A stretch of 7,315 nt of DNA from an uncultured Candidatus Altimarinota bacterium (GTDB taxonomy: Bacteria > Patescibacteriota > Gracilibacteria > UBA4473), in the NCBI GenBank assembly GCA_938021445.1, contig CALIGR010000189.1, forward strand, positions 1-7,315. Reading direction: 5' to 3'. The notes beneath the pieces were generated by a model. The model was not told the origin of the DNA. It did not search any database and saw only the letters and a list, made by a program, of their open reading frames with translations. This document shows positions 6,343 through 7,315 of this stretch, in pieces (the stretch's first letter is position 1; every line of letters begins with the position of its first letter). The position numbers and the translations under genes were made by a program.

Positions 6343-7244
6343 GATTGGTACTGATTAAATAGTTCAGGATGTCCGTTGAGCGCGTCTTTGACCGGCTGAG
6401 GTTTTTTCCCTGGAATCTGAATGGTTTCTAAAAATAGCTCAGTATCTTGAGCACAACGAAGCCTGAAAGCCTTGTCGTTTTCAGGCTTACTTATTTTCTT
6501 AAGCTTTACGGGGCCTAAGTCGGTCATACAAAAAACGCCAGGCCACAAATCAAACGCTAAGTATTTTTGATAGATCGCGGTAGCGGTTTCTTCTTTGGGA
6601 AAGACTTCTCCGTCAGATTTTTGAAACTTTCCACAAAAGGTAGCGTCGTCTTCATTTTGTGGAATAGGCGTGATTTTTTGAGTTTCTAAATCTTGAATAA
6701 ATTTTGGTAAAATATTAGCCGTGAGTCGGGCAAACACATCAAAACATTCGGTCGTCCCCATATCTTTGATTGGGTAGCTTTCCTGAAAGAGTATATCTCC
6801 AGCATCAAGGGCTTTGACCATTTGCTGAAAGGTGATCCCTGAAACCTCGTCTCCATTTAGGATACTGGACTGCACAGGTGAAGCTCCTCGGTATTGAGGT
6901 AGAAGTGAAAAGTGTACGTTAACAACGCCGAGTACGGGAATACTGAGTATAGCTTCTGGGAAAATCATTCCGAAAGCGATCACCAGGCCTAGATCAAAAT
7001 CATGAGTTTCAAAAACCTGGGCGAGTTCAGCTTTGTCTTTAATCTCAAAAACTGGGAGATCTAAGTCCAAGGCGGCCTGTTTTACCGCGCAAGGCGTAAG
7101 CACTTGTTTCCGCCCAACTTTTCTATCAGGGAAAACACCAACGCCTACTATCTCTATTTTTTCATCTTGAGCTAAAGCCTCAAGACTTGGAACCGCGATA
7201 TGAGGAGTTCCAAAAAAGAAAACTTTAGTTTTATCTTGATGCAT
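6339..7244 (-). CDS. fmt: Methionyl-tRNA formyltransferase
   Basis: Transfers a formyl group from 10-formyl-tetrahydrofolate to Met-tRNAfMet, so that translation starts with fMet. The N-terminal Rossmann-like catalytic domain runs from KVFFFGTPHIAVPSLEAL to about residue 205. It holds the family hallmarks: PDRKVGR in the tRNA-acceptor loop (39-45), VIAFGMIFP (88-96), NVHFSLLPQYRG (109-120) and LDAGD (146-150). N109, H111 and D147 match E. coli catalytic N106, H108 and D144 with a constant offset of 3. A smaller C-terminal OB-fold domain (about 206-301, including LWPGVF and KLKKIS) would contact the tRNA. The length of 301 residues is slightly under the E. coli enzyme. The ATG at 7244 sits directly before the family-typical first strand and has no Shine-Dalgarno; a -10-like TATGAT lies only 7 bases upstream. 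It is the first gene of the minus-strand operon leading to priA. Confidence 0.96.
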   Translation of the reverse strand: MHQDKTKVFFFGTPHIAVPSLEALAQDEKIEIVGVGVFPDRKVGRKQVLTPCAVKQAALDLDLPVFEIKDKAELAQVFETHDFDLGLVIAFGMIFPEAILSIPVLGVVNVHFSLLPQYRGASPVQSSILNGDEVSGITFQQMVKALDAGDILFQESYPIKDMGTTECFDVFARLTANILPKFIQDLETQKITPIPQNEDDATFCGKFQKSDGEVFPKEETATAIYQKYLAFDLWPGVFCMTDLGPVKLKKISKPENDKAFRLRCAQDTELFLETIQIPGKKPQPVKDALNGHPELFNQYQS

Positions 7245-7246
7245 GG

Positions 7247-7256
7247 TTTAATCATA
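7247..7256. promoter_or_regulatory. Candidate overlapping divergent -10 elements between fmt and the next gene
   Basis: Only 17 bp separate the fmt ATG from the divergent ATG at 7262. Within them the minus strand reads TATGAT (7256-7251), 5 of 6 to the -10 consensus, and the plus strand reads TTTAAT (7247-7252), also 5 of 6. Start sites about 7 bases downstream would fall at or within a few bases of each ATG, giving leaderless or nearly leaderless messages. No good -35 is visible for either direction, so the assignment is tentative. Confidence 0.3.
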
Positions 7257-7261
7257 CCCAG

Positions 7262-7315
7262 ATGAAACTCAATGAGGAAGTTTTTCAGAACGTTAAAAAA
7301 GCCGGCAAGCAGATT
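7262..7315 (+). CDS. Start of a divergent gene, cut by the window end; product not identifiable
   Basis: ATG at 7262 opens an uninterrupted frame of 18 codons to the window edge, reading MKLNEEVFQNVKKAGKQI. The charged amphipathic start looks protein-like, and the divergent spacing from fmt is typical of a real gene. A start of this shape, with an upcoming strand after KQI, would suit a DHH-family phosphoesterase among others, but that is a guess from very little sequence. No Shine-Dalgarno precedes it. Confidence 0.45.
   Translation, partial: MKLNEEVFQNVKKAGKQI

Noticed and set aside
1..7315. CRISPR array, tRNA, rRNA or insertion sequence
   Set aside because: I saw no spaced direct repeats, no cloverleaf-like segment, no rRNA-like sequence and no transposase or terminal inverted repeats.

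Overview
The window reads as a gene-dense stretch of a bacterial chromosome. Base composition is moderate and genes are packed with overlapping stops and starts. No Shine-Dalgarno motif is visible before any of the six fully visible coding starts. CGA is the commonest arginine codon in the ribonucleotide reductase genes, and GATC is strikingly frequent. Lineage cannot be fixed from sequence reading alone. A compact genome of the Patescibacteria/CPR type is a reasonable guess but only an inference. The standard code fits: there is no in-frame TGA inside any gene, and TGA serves as the fmt stop.

Left third (2-3300, + strand): the 3' part of nrdA, then complete nrdB, forming an aerobic class I ribonucleotide reductase that makes dNTPs. 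NrdB has Phe where the radical tyrosine normally sits and Glu at the variable metal ligand. This is the signature of class Ic (Chlamydia-type, Mn/Fe cofactor) enzymes. The operon ends in a clear intrinsic terminator preceded by a GC-rich REP-like palindrome.

Middle (3301-3955, + strand): a small AT-rich promoter region carrying three 10-bp repeats in tandem. It leads into a type II toxin-antitoxin pair, a ParD-like ribbon-helix-helix antitoxin and a RelE/ParE-family toxin that overlap by 8 bp. The pair lies between two housekeeping operons and converges on priA.

Right half (3956-7244, - strand): a tightly coupled cluster read fmt -> small two-helix membrane protein -> priA, with an ATGA overlap and a TAATG overlap. 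It links formylation of initiator Met-tRNA with restart of replication forks. The usual neighbour def (peptide deformylase) is absent from this stretch, and an unrecognised membrane protein occupies the middle position. The far end (7262 on) holds the first codons of a divergent + strand gene, only 17 bp from the fmt start. The two genes probably share a back-to-back promoter.

Nothing here is a clearly new multi-gene system. The most informative points are the class Ic radical-free R2 subunit, the phased repeats in front of the toxin-antitoxin pair, the unknown membrane protein in the fmt-priA operon, and the absence of Shine-Dalgarno sites.
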